The position numbers and the translations under genes are program-made. This document shows positions 25,102 through 31,096 of a stretch of 31,503 nt of DNA, one piece after another (position 1 is the stretch's first letter; every line of letters starts with the position of its first letter). Source of the DNA: a virus; IMG/VR virus record IMGVR_UViG_3300008217_000041, positions 1 through 31,503 of that record; one strand, given 5' to 3'. The notes below the pieces were generated by a model that saw nothing but the letters and a program-made list of their open reading frames with translations, had not been told where the DNA came from and did not search any database.

Positions 25102-26039
25102 CACGCTGCCTTACTGAAACTAGCACCCCAGCCTTTATCAGCTGAGATAAACTCTCGTACTTTATCTTGCCTTCTTACTGTAAGATTAGCCACGTTAGTT
25201 TTCTTACTACGGGTAGGTGCATGCGTACTCCAATCAGTGAGCGTATTATATACTGCCCACAAGTTAGCACCCATCGCCTTCTTGTAGTGGTTCTGATACT
25301 TGTTCAGTAAGTAGATGTACGCTGAATTCTTAGAGCCTTCTTTAAGATCAGTGAAGGCTGCAAAGATAACCTGTTCCGTATGAGAAGGAACACCTATCTT
25401 AGCCCACTTACGCCACAGATCTACCTCTGCTTCCATAACCTCCAGACCCTTAGTGATTATTCTAGCACCATGATCTAGATCAAGTGATCGAGTATGCCTA
25501 GCTTTGTACATGGTAGCCGCATCCTTGGTGAATACTTGCATGTTCATGCATGCCCCCTGCTTTGCTCCCGCACTCAGGATAAAGCTAAAGGAACCATCAA
25601 AGCTATTCGTACCTAGGAAACTAAGTGCTGCCTTGTCTCCATCTGGAGTAGTAATACTATGGTTAGGTAACTCATGCGTTACATAAGCCCTTGCTCCATG
25701 ATTAGCTGTGACAATACGTTCCCTAATACCAGCCGCATCAAGATCAGAACGCTCGATAATGCTGCGTTGCATATCTATCATTGACTTATGGTTCACCGCC
25801 TTGTAACGGTTGCCATGAATGCCTAGTACGTGTCCAGTATCTGGTCTAACAGACACCACTTTACCAACAACCATCTGCATTGGACGCTGTTGTCCTTCAA
25901 CTTCTATACCTCGATAGGCTTCTTGCCTAGTGGTAGTCCACAGCGGCATAATCTCAGTATCAAAGTCTGCTTCACCATACCCAGCTGACCTTAGCTTGTT
26001 GATGTGTACAGTGTTACCATACATCTGTCTTATATTCAT
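25101..26039 (-). CDS. DUF932 (phage/plasmid-like) protein
   Basis: The 312-residue protein matches the DUF932 family common on phages and plasmids. The typical elements are an early W-T-T segment, LGIHGNRYKAVNH at about 92-104, a central FLGTNSFDGSFSF region, and a C-terminal helical part with ANLWAVYNTLTDWSTH. The function of the family is not firmly known; links to DNA metabolism or plasmid and phage maintenance have been suggested. It lies 1 bp after a small membrane protein gene, in the minus-strand early region. Confidence 0.8.
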   Translation of the reverse strand: MNIRQMYGNTVHINKLRSAGYGEADFDTEIMPLWTTTRQEAYRGIEVEGQQRPMQMVVGKVVSVRPDTGHVLGIHGNRYKAVNHKSMIDMQRSIIERSDLDAAGIRERIVTANHGARAYVTHELPNHSITTPDGDKAALSFLGTNSFDGSFSFILSAGAKQGACMNMQVFTKDAATMYKARHTRSLDLDHGARIITKGLEVMEAEVDLWRKWAKIGVPSHTEQVIFAAFTDLKEGSKNSAYIYLLNKYQNHYKKAMGANLWAVYNTLTDWSTHAPTRSKKTNVANLTVRRQDKVREFISADKGWGASFSKAA

Positions 26040-26225
26040 CTAGTAATCCTCATAAGTGTATTCTTGCATGCACATATAAACTCGCTCGTCAATACGGAAC
26101 GCATTCATAAGCGCACAGTCCTCTTCAATTCCCCGCCTTGCTAATGCGTATCCTAGCACTGTGCTGGTAAGCATAACAGCTATGATAAAAACAATAACAA
26201 GACCATCAAGCGCATCATTACTCAT
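26040..26225 (-). CDS. Small single-pass membrane protein (61 aa)
   Basis: The ATG overlaps the upstream TGA (ATGA). After a short acidic N-terminus there is one strong transmembrane helix at about residues 8-30, then RR and a soluble tail with two Cys and many acidic residues. Tail inside, by the positive-inside rule. Its function is unknown. Confidence 0.65.
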   Translation of the reverse strand: MSNDALDGLVIVFIIAVMLTSTVLGYALARRGIEEDCALMNAFRIDERVYMCMQEYTYEDY

Positions 26226-26359
26226 GCTGTTTGACCTCTCTTTCTCTTCATTAAACTTGAGAGAATGAAGGTGTAGCAGTTAGCGCAGTATCTTTTACCT
26301 CCGCCAAACCTGACTACACCTTTACTCTTACAACCCTTTACGCTACAACTAGATCGCAT
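26222..26359 (-). CDS. Small zinc-ribbon protein (45 aa)
   Basis: Starting at ATG 26359, this 45-residue basic protein has C5-x4-C10 and C25-x2-C28 (YCANC), a plausible treble-clef or zinc-ribbon site, followed by a Lys/Arg-rich tail (MKRKRGQ). It overlaps the upstream gene by 11 nt and the membrane protein gene by 4 nt. A nucleic-acid-binding or host-takeover role is possible but unproven. Confidence 0.65.
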   Translation of the reverse strand: MRSSCSVKGCKSKGVVRFGGGKRYCANCYTFILSSLMKRKRGQTA

Positions 26360-26540
26360 GCCAGCCTTCATTGATCGCTTCGGAACCCTTGTTATCTCTA
26401 ACGGATACCTTGATCTCTTTCAGGGCATTCGGCTTCTCAAAGTAAAAGCTACGCTTGAGAAAGTGTATGCCATAAAACACAGGCCCACTTGAAATACCAG
26501 TTCTGTTCTTTCTTGATCTAACTCTATAAATTGTTTGCAT
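26349..26540 (-). CDS. Hypothetical basic protein (63 aa)
   Basis: The ATG follows GCGGAGAATAAA. The 63-residue product is basic, with several aromatic residues in SGPVFYGIHFLKRSFYFEK, and probably forms a small beta structure. It shows no known motif and lies in the run of small early genes. Confidence 0.6.
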   Translation of the reverse strand: MQTIYRVRSRKNRTGISSGPVFYGIHFLKRSFYFEKPNALKEIKVSVRDNKGSEAINEGWHAI

Positions 26541-26568
26541 TTTATTCTCCGCAAAATTGAAATTAAAA

Positions 26569-26763
26569 TTAAAGTATCGTACCTACTTCTACCTTAGAGG
26601 GGTTAAGCTCAAAGCCTATCTCTCTAAGGATTCTTACATGCTCCCTGCTAAAAGTCTTATTACCTGCTAACTGCGCTAACAACTCTGATACTTCACAAGC
26701 AGGATAGACTCTATCAACTCCATAAACTGATTTAACTTTTACAAAAATATCTTTATCAATCAT
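26569..26763 (-). CDS. Hypothetical protein (64 aa)
   Basis: This is the first gene after promoter copy B, with TTAAGGAATTTTAATT before the ATG. The 64 residues contain a beta part (DIFVKVKSVYGVDRVYPA) and then a helical part with HVRILREIGFEL that could be a small helix-turn-helix-like unit. I do not recognise a family. Confidence 0.6.
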   Translation of the reverse strand: MIDKDIFVKVKSVYGVDRVYPACEVSELLAQLAGNKTFSREHVRILREIGFELNPSKVEVGTIL

Positions 26764-26801
26764 AATTAAAATTCCTTAATGTGTTTTAAAAACTTAATAG
26801 T

Positions 26802-26855
26802 ATATTAACATATTTATAAACCCGTGTCAATACCCTGTTACAATTTGTCACAATT
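26802..26855 (-). promoter_or_regulatory. Sigma70 promoter with repeated upstream element (copy B)
   Basis: On the minus strand, TTGACA (26830-26825) and TAATAT (26807-26802) are 17 nt apart. The 31-bp element at 26855-26825 has TTGTGACA, 2 nt, TTGTAACA and GGGTATTGACA. The start is expected near 26795, ahead of the 64-aa gene. The stretch 26856-26886 between this element and the previous gene holds nothing else I can identify. Confidence 0.75.
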
Positions 26856-26886
26856 AATTCCTTAACGTACCTAGTAAGTAGAGAAC

Positions 26887-27015
26887 CTACTCCAAGTCCT
26901 GTACTTCTGGTATCTCAGTATCATCTTGATTTCTTTGTCGTTCAAATTCTTTTGACCAATCAGTTATCCACTGTCTGAATGCCTTCTGGTCTTGTTCAGT
27001 AATTAATTCTTTCAT
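26887..27015 (-). CDS. Hypothetical protein (42 aa)
   Basis: A short frame starts from ATG 27015 with AGAGGATTATGAG upstream. The 42 residues are helical, with Trp and many Gln, Glu and Asp, ending in an acidic tail. It ends shortly before promoter element B. No family is recognised. Confidence 0.5.
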   Translation of the reverse strand: MKELITEQDQKAFRQWITDWSKEFERQRNQDDTEIPEVQDLE

Positions 27016-27026
27016 CTCATAATCCT

Positions 27027-27335
27027 CTAGTGTAAAGCCCATATATCTTGTACTTCTTTATCGTTATCAAGTACATACTGTTTAAGTTCTCTGTACAGCT
27101 GGTTCCAGTACTTGCTTGAAGCGTATACATCATGCGCGGATCTCTCACCATCTGCGTGTAACACCTCTGGCGATAGTTCAAAAGCTATCCGTTGTCCTAT
27201 AGCAGTAACATCTCTTTGTGTTAGCGGGAATTCCATGCGCTCATATCGCTTGGTATTGTCCACATCTAGCTCATTGAAAATCTGAGCCACATCATTCTCA
27301 TCTTGAATGAATTTTTCTAGTGTACTTAGTTTCAT
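27027..27335 (-). CDS. Hypothetical protein (102 aa)
   Basis: The 102-residue product starts at ATG 27335 after CCGGAGAGTAAA. It appears mostly helical and acidic, with no Cys. The middle includes a hydrophobic helix (VTAIGQRIAFELSPEVL) and the end is helical (YWNQLYRELKQYVLD). No domain is recognised. It is probably an early host-interaction gene by position. Confidence 0.65.
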   Translation of the reverse strand: MKLSTLEKFIQDENDVAQIFNELDVDNTKRYERMEFPLTQRDVTAIGQRIAFELSPEVLHADGERSAHDVYASSKYWNQLYRELKQYVLDNDKEVQDIWALH

Positions 27336-27347
27336 TTTACTCTCCGG

Positions 27348-27557
27348 TTATGGGGCAGAAGTTACAGCATCCTCAAATAAACGCTGTCCTGTTTTACCCA
27401 GCTTCGTTACAAGCTCATCAATTCTATCTCTCTCATCCCTACCCTTGATATACACCCTGTTATCATCACTGTACAGGTAGTACCAATCGTGATTCTTGAG
27501 CAGTTCTTCTAGCTCATTATGCCATTGCATAAAATCTTTATAGTTCTCTAGTCTCAT
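27348..27557 (-). CDS. Hypothetical protein (69 aa)
   Basis: The product has 69 residues, starting at ATG 27557 after GGCTGGAGTTACT. An N-terminal helix (YKDFMQWHNELEELLKN) is followed by two aromatic strands (WYYLYSDDNRVYIKG) and another helix, suggesting a small alpha-beta fold. There is no motif of known function. Confidence 0.6.
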   Translation of the reverse strand: MRLENYKDFMQWHNELEELLKNHDWYYLYSDDNRVYIKGRDERDRIDELVTKLGKTGQRLFEDAVTSAP

Positions 27558-27574
27558 AGTAACTCCAGCCCTAG

Positions 27575-27817
27575 TTAGTCAGTGGAATAATTATTAATAT
27601 CTTTAGTCTTTTTCTTTAATTGTTTCCGTAACTTAGCGTTATCTTCTAGCATCTGCATTAATACTGATTGATAGACTCCCAGTTGCCATGCTGTTGAGTA
27701 AGCTGAATAAGACCTCTCATTGTAATCCATAACAGCATCACTAAAATCATCAACTATCCCACTAATTTCAGCCATTCGTAGCTCTCTATCTATCCTCTGT
27801 ATTTGTTCTTTGCTCAT
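27575..27817 (-). CDS. Hypothetical helical protein (80 aa)
   Basis: I chose ATG 27817 because AAAGGG lies 8 nt upstream. A TTG at 27835 would add six residues but overlaps that site. The protein is all-helical by composition, with a likely coiled coil in the last third (LEDNAKLRKQLKKKTKD). It is the first gene downstream of promoter copy C. Confidence 0.6.
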   Translation of the reverse strand: MSKEQIQRIDRELRMAEISGIVDDFSDAVMDYNERSYSAYSTAWQLGVYQSVLMQMLEDNAKLRKQLKKKTKDINNYSTD

Positions 27818-27850
27818 TTCATTTGCCCTTTGCAATTTAAATTATAAGAC

Positions 27851-27904
27851 ATCTTAACATATTAAGTTCCTGTTGTCAATACCCTGTAACAATTTGTTAC
27901 AATT
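27851..27904 (-). promoter_or_regulatory. Sigma70 promoter with repeated upstream element (copy C)
   Basis: On the minus strand, TTGACA (27879-27874) and TAAGAT (27856-27851) are 17 nt apart. Element C (27904-27874) reads TTGTAACA, 2 nt, TTGTTACA, then GGGTATTGACA. The expected start is near 27844, just before the 80-aa gene. The TAA of the upstream 49-aa gene lies inside the element. Confidence 0.75.
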
Positions 27905-28046
27905 TACCTCTACTGGGTAGCCTTGATTCTCTCAGTAAACGATTCATTACCCCTGTGTCTAGCTTCTCAGTCGCACTCCAATCCCTGCGTACTGTGCTGT
28001 TCTGTGGCTTACGATAGATTCTTTTAACCGCTATGTTATAAGTCAT
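27897..28046 (-). CDS. Hypothetical very basic protein (49 aa)
   Basis: Starting at ATG 28046 in a TAATG overlap with the upstream gene, this 49-residue protein is strongly basic, with many Arg and Lys spread along the chain. Its stop codon is part of promoter element C. Nucleic acid binding is possible from charge alone. Confidence 0.5.
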   Translation of the reverse strand: MTYNIAVKRIYRKPQNSTVRRDWSATEKLDTGVMNRLLRESRLPSRGKL

Positions 28047-28201
28047 TATTTTGGCCCTCGCAAAGTTACAGATTTAGGAAAGTTACCGCCCTTCCCGTAT
28101 GGGATTTTCTGAATCTTCCCGCCAGCTTTTATGTACTTAGCGGTGTCGACAGCTACCTGCTCTCGTAATTCCTGCTTAGTCATTTCGTTATAGTCTCTCA
28201 T
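28046..28201 (-). CDS. Small protein with a YIKxGGKIQxIP motif (51 aa)
   Basis: This 51-residue frame starts at ATG 28201, with GGAGATCATAGC upstream. It contains a helix (MTKQELREQVAVDTA) followed by YIKAGGKIQKIPYGKGG. The same motif occurs in the 42-aa protein encoded at 28941 on the other strand, so the two are probably diverged paralogues. A helix plus GGKI turn resembles small phage regulatory or DNA-binding proteins, but this is not proven. Confidence 0.6.
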   Translation of the reverse strand: MRDYNEMTKQELREQVAVDTAKYIKAGGKIQKIPYGKGGNFPKSVTLRGPK

Positions 28202-28202
28202 G

Positions 28203-28418
28203 CTATGATCTCCAAAAATATCCGTCTGGTTTTCCTGAGTTATTCTCTAGGATGTCACCCTCATAGAGTGTATGGTCAGCGATGGCATCGACACTGTGAA
28301 TTTTATTGAATACAGTAGGCCACTCTCTACCGCCGAACATATTCTCAGAGCCTTGATACCAGTAAGTCACTGGGAATTTACCATCTTTTCTCTGCTTTCC
28401 GATTGTGATTTTCTTCAT
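28203..28418 (-). CDS. Hypothetical protein (71 aa)
   Basis: The 71-residue product starts at ATG 28418 with AAGAGGC upstream. The first half is basic with several strands (KKITIGKQRKDGKFPVTYWY), and the second half is more acidic. No family is recognised. It lies in the first operon of the minus-strand early region. Confidence 0.6.
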   Translation of the reverse strand: MKKITIGKQRKDGKFPVTYWYQGSENMFGGREWPTVFNKIHSVDAIADHTLYEGDILENNSGKPDGYFWRS

Positions 28419-28450
28419 AATTGTTTGCCTCTTGGTTGGTTGATTAGGTA

Positions 28451-28639
28451 CTAGCTGTTATACAACGGGTGATCTACTGGCAGGGCTGACCAGACTAAGG
28501 TTCCATATTTATTTCTTTCAGCCACATCAAATAGTATCGCTCCAAATGGGCTGGTAAATTTTACTATTTGGCCTTCGTAATCTGGTTTGCCGTCTGCGTT
28601 AATCGCTTCCGTGGAGGGATTGTAGGTTGGGTTTTGCAT
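28451..28639 (-). CDS. Hypothetical protein (62 aa), first leftward early gene
   Basis: This is the first gene transcribed leftward from the promoter at 28671-28699, with AGGAGC 5 nt before its ATG. The 62 residues look like a small beta-rich domain (GQIVKFTSPFGAILFDVAE, then YGTLVWSAL). Its position at the head of the early region suggests an immediate-early host-directed role. No family is recognised. Confidence 0.65.
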   Translation of the reverse strand: MQNPTYNPSTEAINADGKPDYEGQIVKFTSPFGAILFDVAERNKYGTLVWSALPVDHPLYNS

Positions 28640-28670
28640 ATTCAGCTCCTAGTTATTTGAAACTGTCACT

Positions 28671-28699
28671 AGTATACGCGCAGTGATTTTAAATTGCAA
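28671..28699 (-). promoter_or_regulatory. Leftward early promoter
   Basis: On the minus strand, TTGCAA (28699-28694) and TATACT (28676-28671) are 17 nt apart, with the start expected near 28664, about 25 nt before the first leftward gene. It lacks the 31-bp element of promoters A to C. The 10-bp tandem repeat lies directly upstream. Confidence 0.65.
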
Positions 28700-28723
28700 G
28701 CTTTATTTTATATTGATGCTACA

Positions 28724-28826
28724 TACCGCTCCATATTGCTCCTCTATACCGCTCTATACCGCTCTATACCGCTCTATACCGCTCCATACCGCTCCATACC
28801 GCTCCATACCGCTCCATACCGCTCTA
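28724..28826. repeat. 10-bp tandem repeat array in the divergent promoter region
   Basis: Eight tandem copies of TACCGCTCYA fill 28747-28826: three ending CTA, four ending CCA, one ending CTA. A single copy at 28724-28733 and a degenerate one lie to the left. The unit length is close to one turn of DNA, so all copies face the same side of the helix, as in iterons or multi-site operators. The array sits between the leftward promoter (28671-28699) and the rightward promoter (28881-28908). A short open frame running through it is not credible as a gene. Confidence 0.85.
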
Positions 28827-28880
28827 TATATAGGCAGATAATAGATAATAAAATATCTTTCTACTATATGGGTAATAAAT

Positions 28881-28908
28881 TTGCATTTTCTACTATATGC
28901 TCTATAAT
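28881..28908 (+). promoter_or_regulatory. Rightward early promoter
   Basis: TTGCAT (28881-28886) and TATAAT (28903-28908) are 16 nt apart on the plus strand. Transcription should start near 28915, about 26 nt before the ATG at 28941. It would drive the four-gene operon that ends at the terminator near 30500. The sequence CTACTATATG occurs twice (28861-28870 and 28890-28899), the second time in the spacer. Confidence 0.65.
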
Positions 28909-28940
28909 GTCCCTACATTTAATTAAATGAGGACTCACCT

Positions 28941-29069
28941 ATGCAACATATTTACCCAGAACCCAAGGATGTTACTAGAGCGGCATTGAAACAAGCTATG
29001 GCCGTGTATATAAAGAACGGCGGAAAAATTCAAATAATTCCTAGTAAAAAAATACGAGGTAATAAGTAA
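28941..29069 (+). CDS. Small protein with a YIKxGGKIQxIP motif (42 aa)
   Basis: This 42-residue protein is preceded by GAGG and starts the rightward early operon. It has a helix (DVTRAALKQAMAV) followed by YIKNGGKIQIIPSKK. The motif is shared with the 51-aa protein at 28046-28201 on the opposite strand. Its stop overlaps the next ATG (TAATG). Because one copy leads each arm of a divergent region with an operator-like repeat, a regulatory role is an attractive guess. Confidence 0.65.
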   Translation: MQHIYPEPKDVTRAALKQAMAVYIKNGGKIQIIPSKKIRGNK

Positions 29070-29287
29070 TGATATCTAAAAGAGATTTAAGAGAGCTAGT
29101 AGACTACGAAGTAGAACAGGAATTTGGGACTAGTACTAATTGGAAAGCTGGTACTGGTAACAGTGACGGATTGCATGAGGATGAATTGGCAGAAATATGG
29201 GCCGAAAAGCAGATAGAACAAGCTATAGAAAATAGGGGATTCTGGGACGCATCAGAACAAGAGCATTATGAGCGCAATTGTCGATAA
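29069..29287 (+). CDS. Hypothetical acidic protein (72 aa)
   Basis: The ATG follows GAGGTAATAAGTA and overlaps the previous stop. The 72-residue product is highly acidic and helical, with WDASEQEHYERNCR at the end. Its translation start region is nearly repeated before the next gene (MISK here, MITK there). No family is recognised; acidic early proteins can be DNA mimics or inhibitors, but nothing here shows that. Confidence 0.65.
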   Translation: MISKRDLRELVDYEVEQEFGTSTNWKAGTGNSDGLHEDELAEIWAEKQIEQAIENRGFWDASEQEHYERNCR

Positions 29288-29305
29288 CTATAGAGGTAAT
29301 AAATA

Positions 29306-30196
29306 ATGATTACTAAATCCCAAATAGAAAACAGTAGAATAGAGTTACAGCAATCTGCCATTGAATGGGCATTGGATACCTATAAAGGTAAATCAAATTT
29401 AGATTATATTAATTCTGATTTACCAATACTGGGAACTAGCACGAAAGTAGAAATGGGAGAGCTAAAAGGATATATGACTGCAGTAGTCTATTTACAGCCA
29501 GCCAATAAGGTAGCCAAAAAAACATTATGCCCAGCCGCAAAAATATCTGGCTGTATAAAAGATTGTTTGGAAACTTCTGGCAGATTAGGTATGACACAAT
29601 CCGAGCGAGCAAAATCTAGGCGTACAATTCTATTCTTATTAGATCCCGATAGATTTTATTCTCTATTGCGAAGGGATATCGAAAAAGAACATAGAGCGCA
29701 TGGTGATAAATTGGCTATCAGATTGAATGGCACTTCCGACATAGATTTCGAGAAATTTATTCTATCTATGCCGCATATCAGATTTTATGATTACACTAAA
29801 ATTTATCACAGAATATCCACGCCTAGTCCGACTAGAAAGATATTCGGGACTATGAAATTCCCTTATGATTTAACTTTTAGCGGTAGTGCATTTTCTAGTT
29901 ATTCAATGGGAAAAACTGCTAGAGCTATTCAAGCTGGGCATAGAGTAGCACTGGCATTCAATACAGCCGAAACAAAAGGAGAGTATAAAATACCCAGCGA
30001 GCTATTAAACTTTGATAAGAATGATTTAAGGTTTACAGATGAGCATAAAACAGGAGCATTGAAAGCGAAGGGAACAAGTAAACAATTCAGGAATTCTATA
30101 GAGAATGTGAAAAGCTTTTTCTTTACTGAGAAAACCTATAGAGATTTAAAAGATCTAATAGCTTCTGACTATCCAGCACAATTAAATAGAGGATAA
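29306..30196 (+). CDS. GP88-like / DUF7227-type phage protein
   Basis: The 296-residue product has the pattern of a phage family often called gene product 88-like: GYMTAVVYLQPAN at 55-67, then C75, C83 and C87 (LCPAAKISGCIKDC), SGRLGM, RLNGTSDIDFE at 139-149 and FYDYTK at 160-165. The C-terminal part ends in basic helices and strands. The Cys cluster suggests a metal or Fe-S site, but the activity of the family is unknown to me. AGAGGTAATAAATA precedes the ATG. It is the largest gene of the rightward early operon. Confidence 0.75.
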   Translation: MITKSQIENSRIELQQSAIEWALDTYKGKSNLDYINSDLPILGTSTKVEMGELKGYMTAVVYLQPANKVAKKTLCPAAKISGCIKDCLETSGRLGMTQSERAKSRRTILFLLDPDRFYSLLRRDIEKEHRAHGDKLAIRLNGTSDIDFEKFILSMPHIRFYDYTKIYHRISTPSPTRKIFGTMKFPYDLTFSGSAFSSYSMGKTARAIQAGHRVALAFNTAETKGEYKIPSELLNFDKNDLRFTDEHKTGALKAKGTSKQFRNSIENVKSFFFTEKTYRDLKDLIASDYPAQLNRG

Positions 30197-30200
30197 AACA

Positions 30201-30458
30201 ATGGTTAAATTTAAAGACTGTTATATGTGCATAGATGCAATCAATCCAGCTTATCAAAGCATAGTAAATAGATGTTATAAAAAAAGCAGACAGTATGGTT
30301 ATGCTGTAAATCGTTGCCATAATTTAGGCATATCAGAAGATACTCCTAGAGTAGAGAAAATTTGGAATTCCCTAGAGGTATTAAAAGAATCATTGCCTAA
30401 AAGAGAATTGAATAATTTTAACGCGCAATATTCTAAAATCCACGGCTATACCATCTAG
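30201..30458 (+). CDS. Hypothetical Cys-containing protein (85 aa)
   Basis: The 85-residue basic protein has C7 and C10 (CYMC) and two further single Cys (C25 and C39), which could form a metal site. AGAGGATAAAACA precedes the ATG. It is the last gene before the rho-independent terminator. No family is recognised. It may act with the Cys-containing GP88-like protein encoded 4 nt upstream. Confidence 0.65.
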   Translation: MVKFKDCYMCIDAINPAYQSIVNRCYKKSRQYGYAVNRCHNLGISEDTPRVEKIWNSLEVLKESLPKRELNNFNAQYSKIHGYTI

Positions 30459-30485
30459 CAATCTAAGCTTTAATCGGTAGTAATT

Positions 30486-30514
30486 AAACCCAGTCTAATC
30501 AGCTGGGTTTTTTT
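30486..30514 (+). terminator. Rho-independent terminator of the rightward early operon
   Basis: AAACCCAG (30486-30493) and CTGGGTTT (30503-30510) form an 8-bp stem with a 9-nt loop, followed by four more T. It lies 28 nt after the stop of the 85-aa gene and should end the rightward transcript before the repeat region. Confidence 0.85.
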
Positions 30515-30533
30515 ATGCCTATCTACCAGTATA

Positions 30534-30563
30534 ACCCTACACTTTGTGTGGGTATTATTATTT
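30534..30563 (+). terminator. Possible second terminator hairpin
   Basis: ACCC-T-ACAC and GTGTGGGT pair around a TTT loop (30534-30553) and are followed by ATTATTATTT. The single bulged T and broken T-run make it weaker than the hairpin at 30486. It may act as a back-up terminator. Confidence 0.45.
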
Positions 30564-30649
30564 CTCAGCTGACATCTATAAGCTTTTAAATTTACTGATA
30601 CCAGATAACCTCTAAGATTTTAAAGCTAAGCACAGGGATTCTATGAAAC

Positions 30650-30863
30650 CTCTAGAGTGTATTGAAGGATAATAGAATAGGCCCATAATTTTATTAAGCA
30701 TTCCAGAGTAGAAAGATTACTCTAGAGACTTAAAAGGACTCTTGAATCTCTGGTAACTTGTTTCGATATACTCTGGAGTTCTTCTGAGTGCTTCTGAGTT
30801 CTTCTGAGTGCTTCTGAGTTCTTCTGAGTGCTTCTGAGTTCTTCTGTGTGTTCTACTCTAGAG
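30650..30863. repeat. Three copies of the palindrome CTCTAGAG
   Basis: The 8-bp palindrome occurs at 30650-30657, 30720-30727 and 30856-30863, in a gene-free stretch of AT-rich DNA. The last copy lies in the spacer that interrupts the 10-bp repeat array. Such spaced palindromes can be protein-binding sites. The rest of 30564-30780 shows no gene or clear structure. Confidence 0.5.
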
Positions 30864-30895
30864 TTCTTCTGAGTGCTTCTGAGTTCTTCTGAGTG
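30781..30895. repeat. 10-bp tandem repeat array CTTCTGAGTK
   Basis: Seven copies fill 30781-30850 (the last is CTTCTGTGTG), a 15-bp spacer with CTCTAGAG follows, then three more copies fill 30866-30895. Copies ending in G and T alternate, giving a 20-bp higher-order unit. The unit length matches that of the unrelated array at 28747-28826. It lies between the terminator and the Z-DNA-type tracts. Iterons of an origin, a packaging signal or a phased binding array are the main options. Confidence 0.85.
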
Positions 30896-30916
30896 CGTGT
30901 ACATATATAGATGGCT

Positions 30917-31005
30917 CGCGTGTGTGCGCGTGTGTGCGTGTGCGTGTGTGCGACTATAGATAGCTCGCGCGTGTGCGTGTGTGCGCGCGTGTGCGCGTGT
31001 GCGCG
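30917..31005. other. Two long alternating CG/TG tracts with Z-DNA potential
   Basis: Positions 30917-30952 (36 bp) and 30966-31005 (40 bp) are perfect alternating pyrimidine-purine runs made only of CG and TG steps. Each is preceded by a similar sequence (ATAGATGGCTCG and ATAGATAGCTCG), so the pair looks like an imperfect duplication. Such runs are classic left-handed Z-DNA formers under negative supercoiling. They stand out sharply in this AT-rich genome. A long frame crossing them on the minus strand is low-complexity and not credible as a gene. Confidence 0.85.
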
Positions 31006-31096
31006 AGGGAGGGCAGGAGGCCACCCCCTAGTACCCCTATATATACTAAATCATATACATTTTTAACCAGAAGTATTGTTAAGTAGTTTGGGGCGG

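Noticed and set aside
28694-28930. Plus-strand frame through the TACCGCTCYA array.
   Set aside because: It is a repeat-derived peptide that begins before the rightward promoter and has no ribosome binding site.
28724-30895. The two repeat arrays as CRISPR.
   Set aside because: The units are 10 bp in direct tandem without unique spacers, and no cas genes other than a common phage Cas4/RecB-like nuclease are present.
30722-31024. Minus-strand frame of 100 codons through the repeat array and CG/TG tracts.
   Set aside because: The translation is low-complexity His/Ala/Thr/Arg and Glu/Ser/Gln repeats produced by the DNA repeats. It starts at GTG without a proper ribosome binding site.
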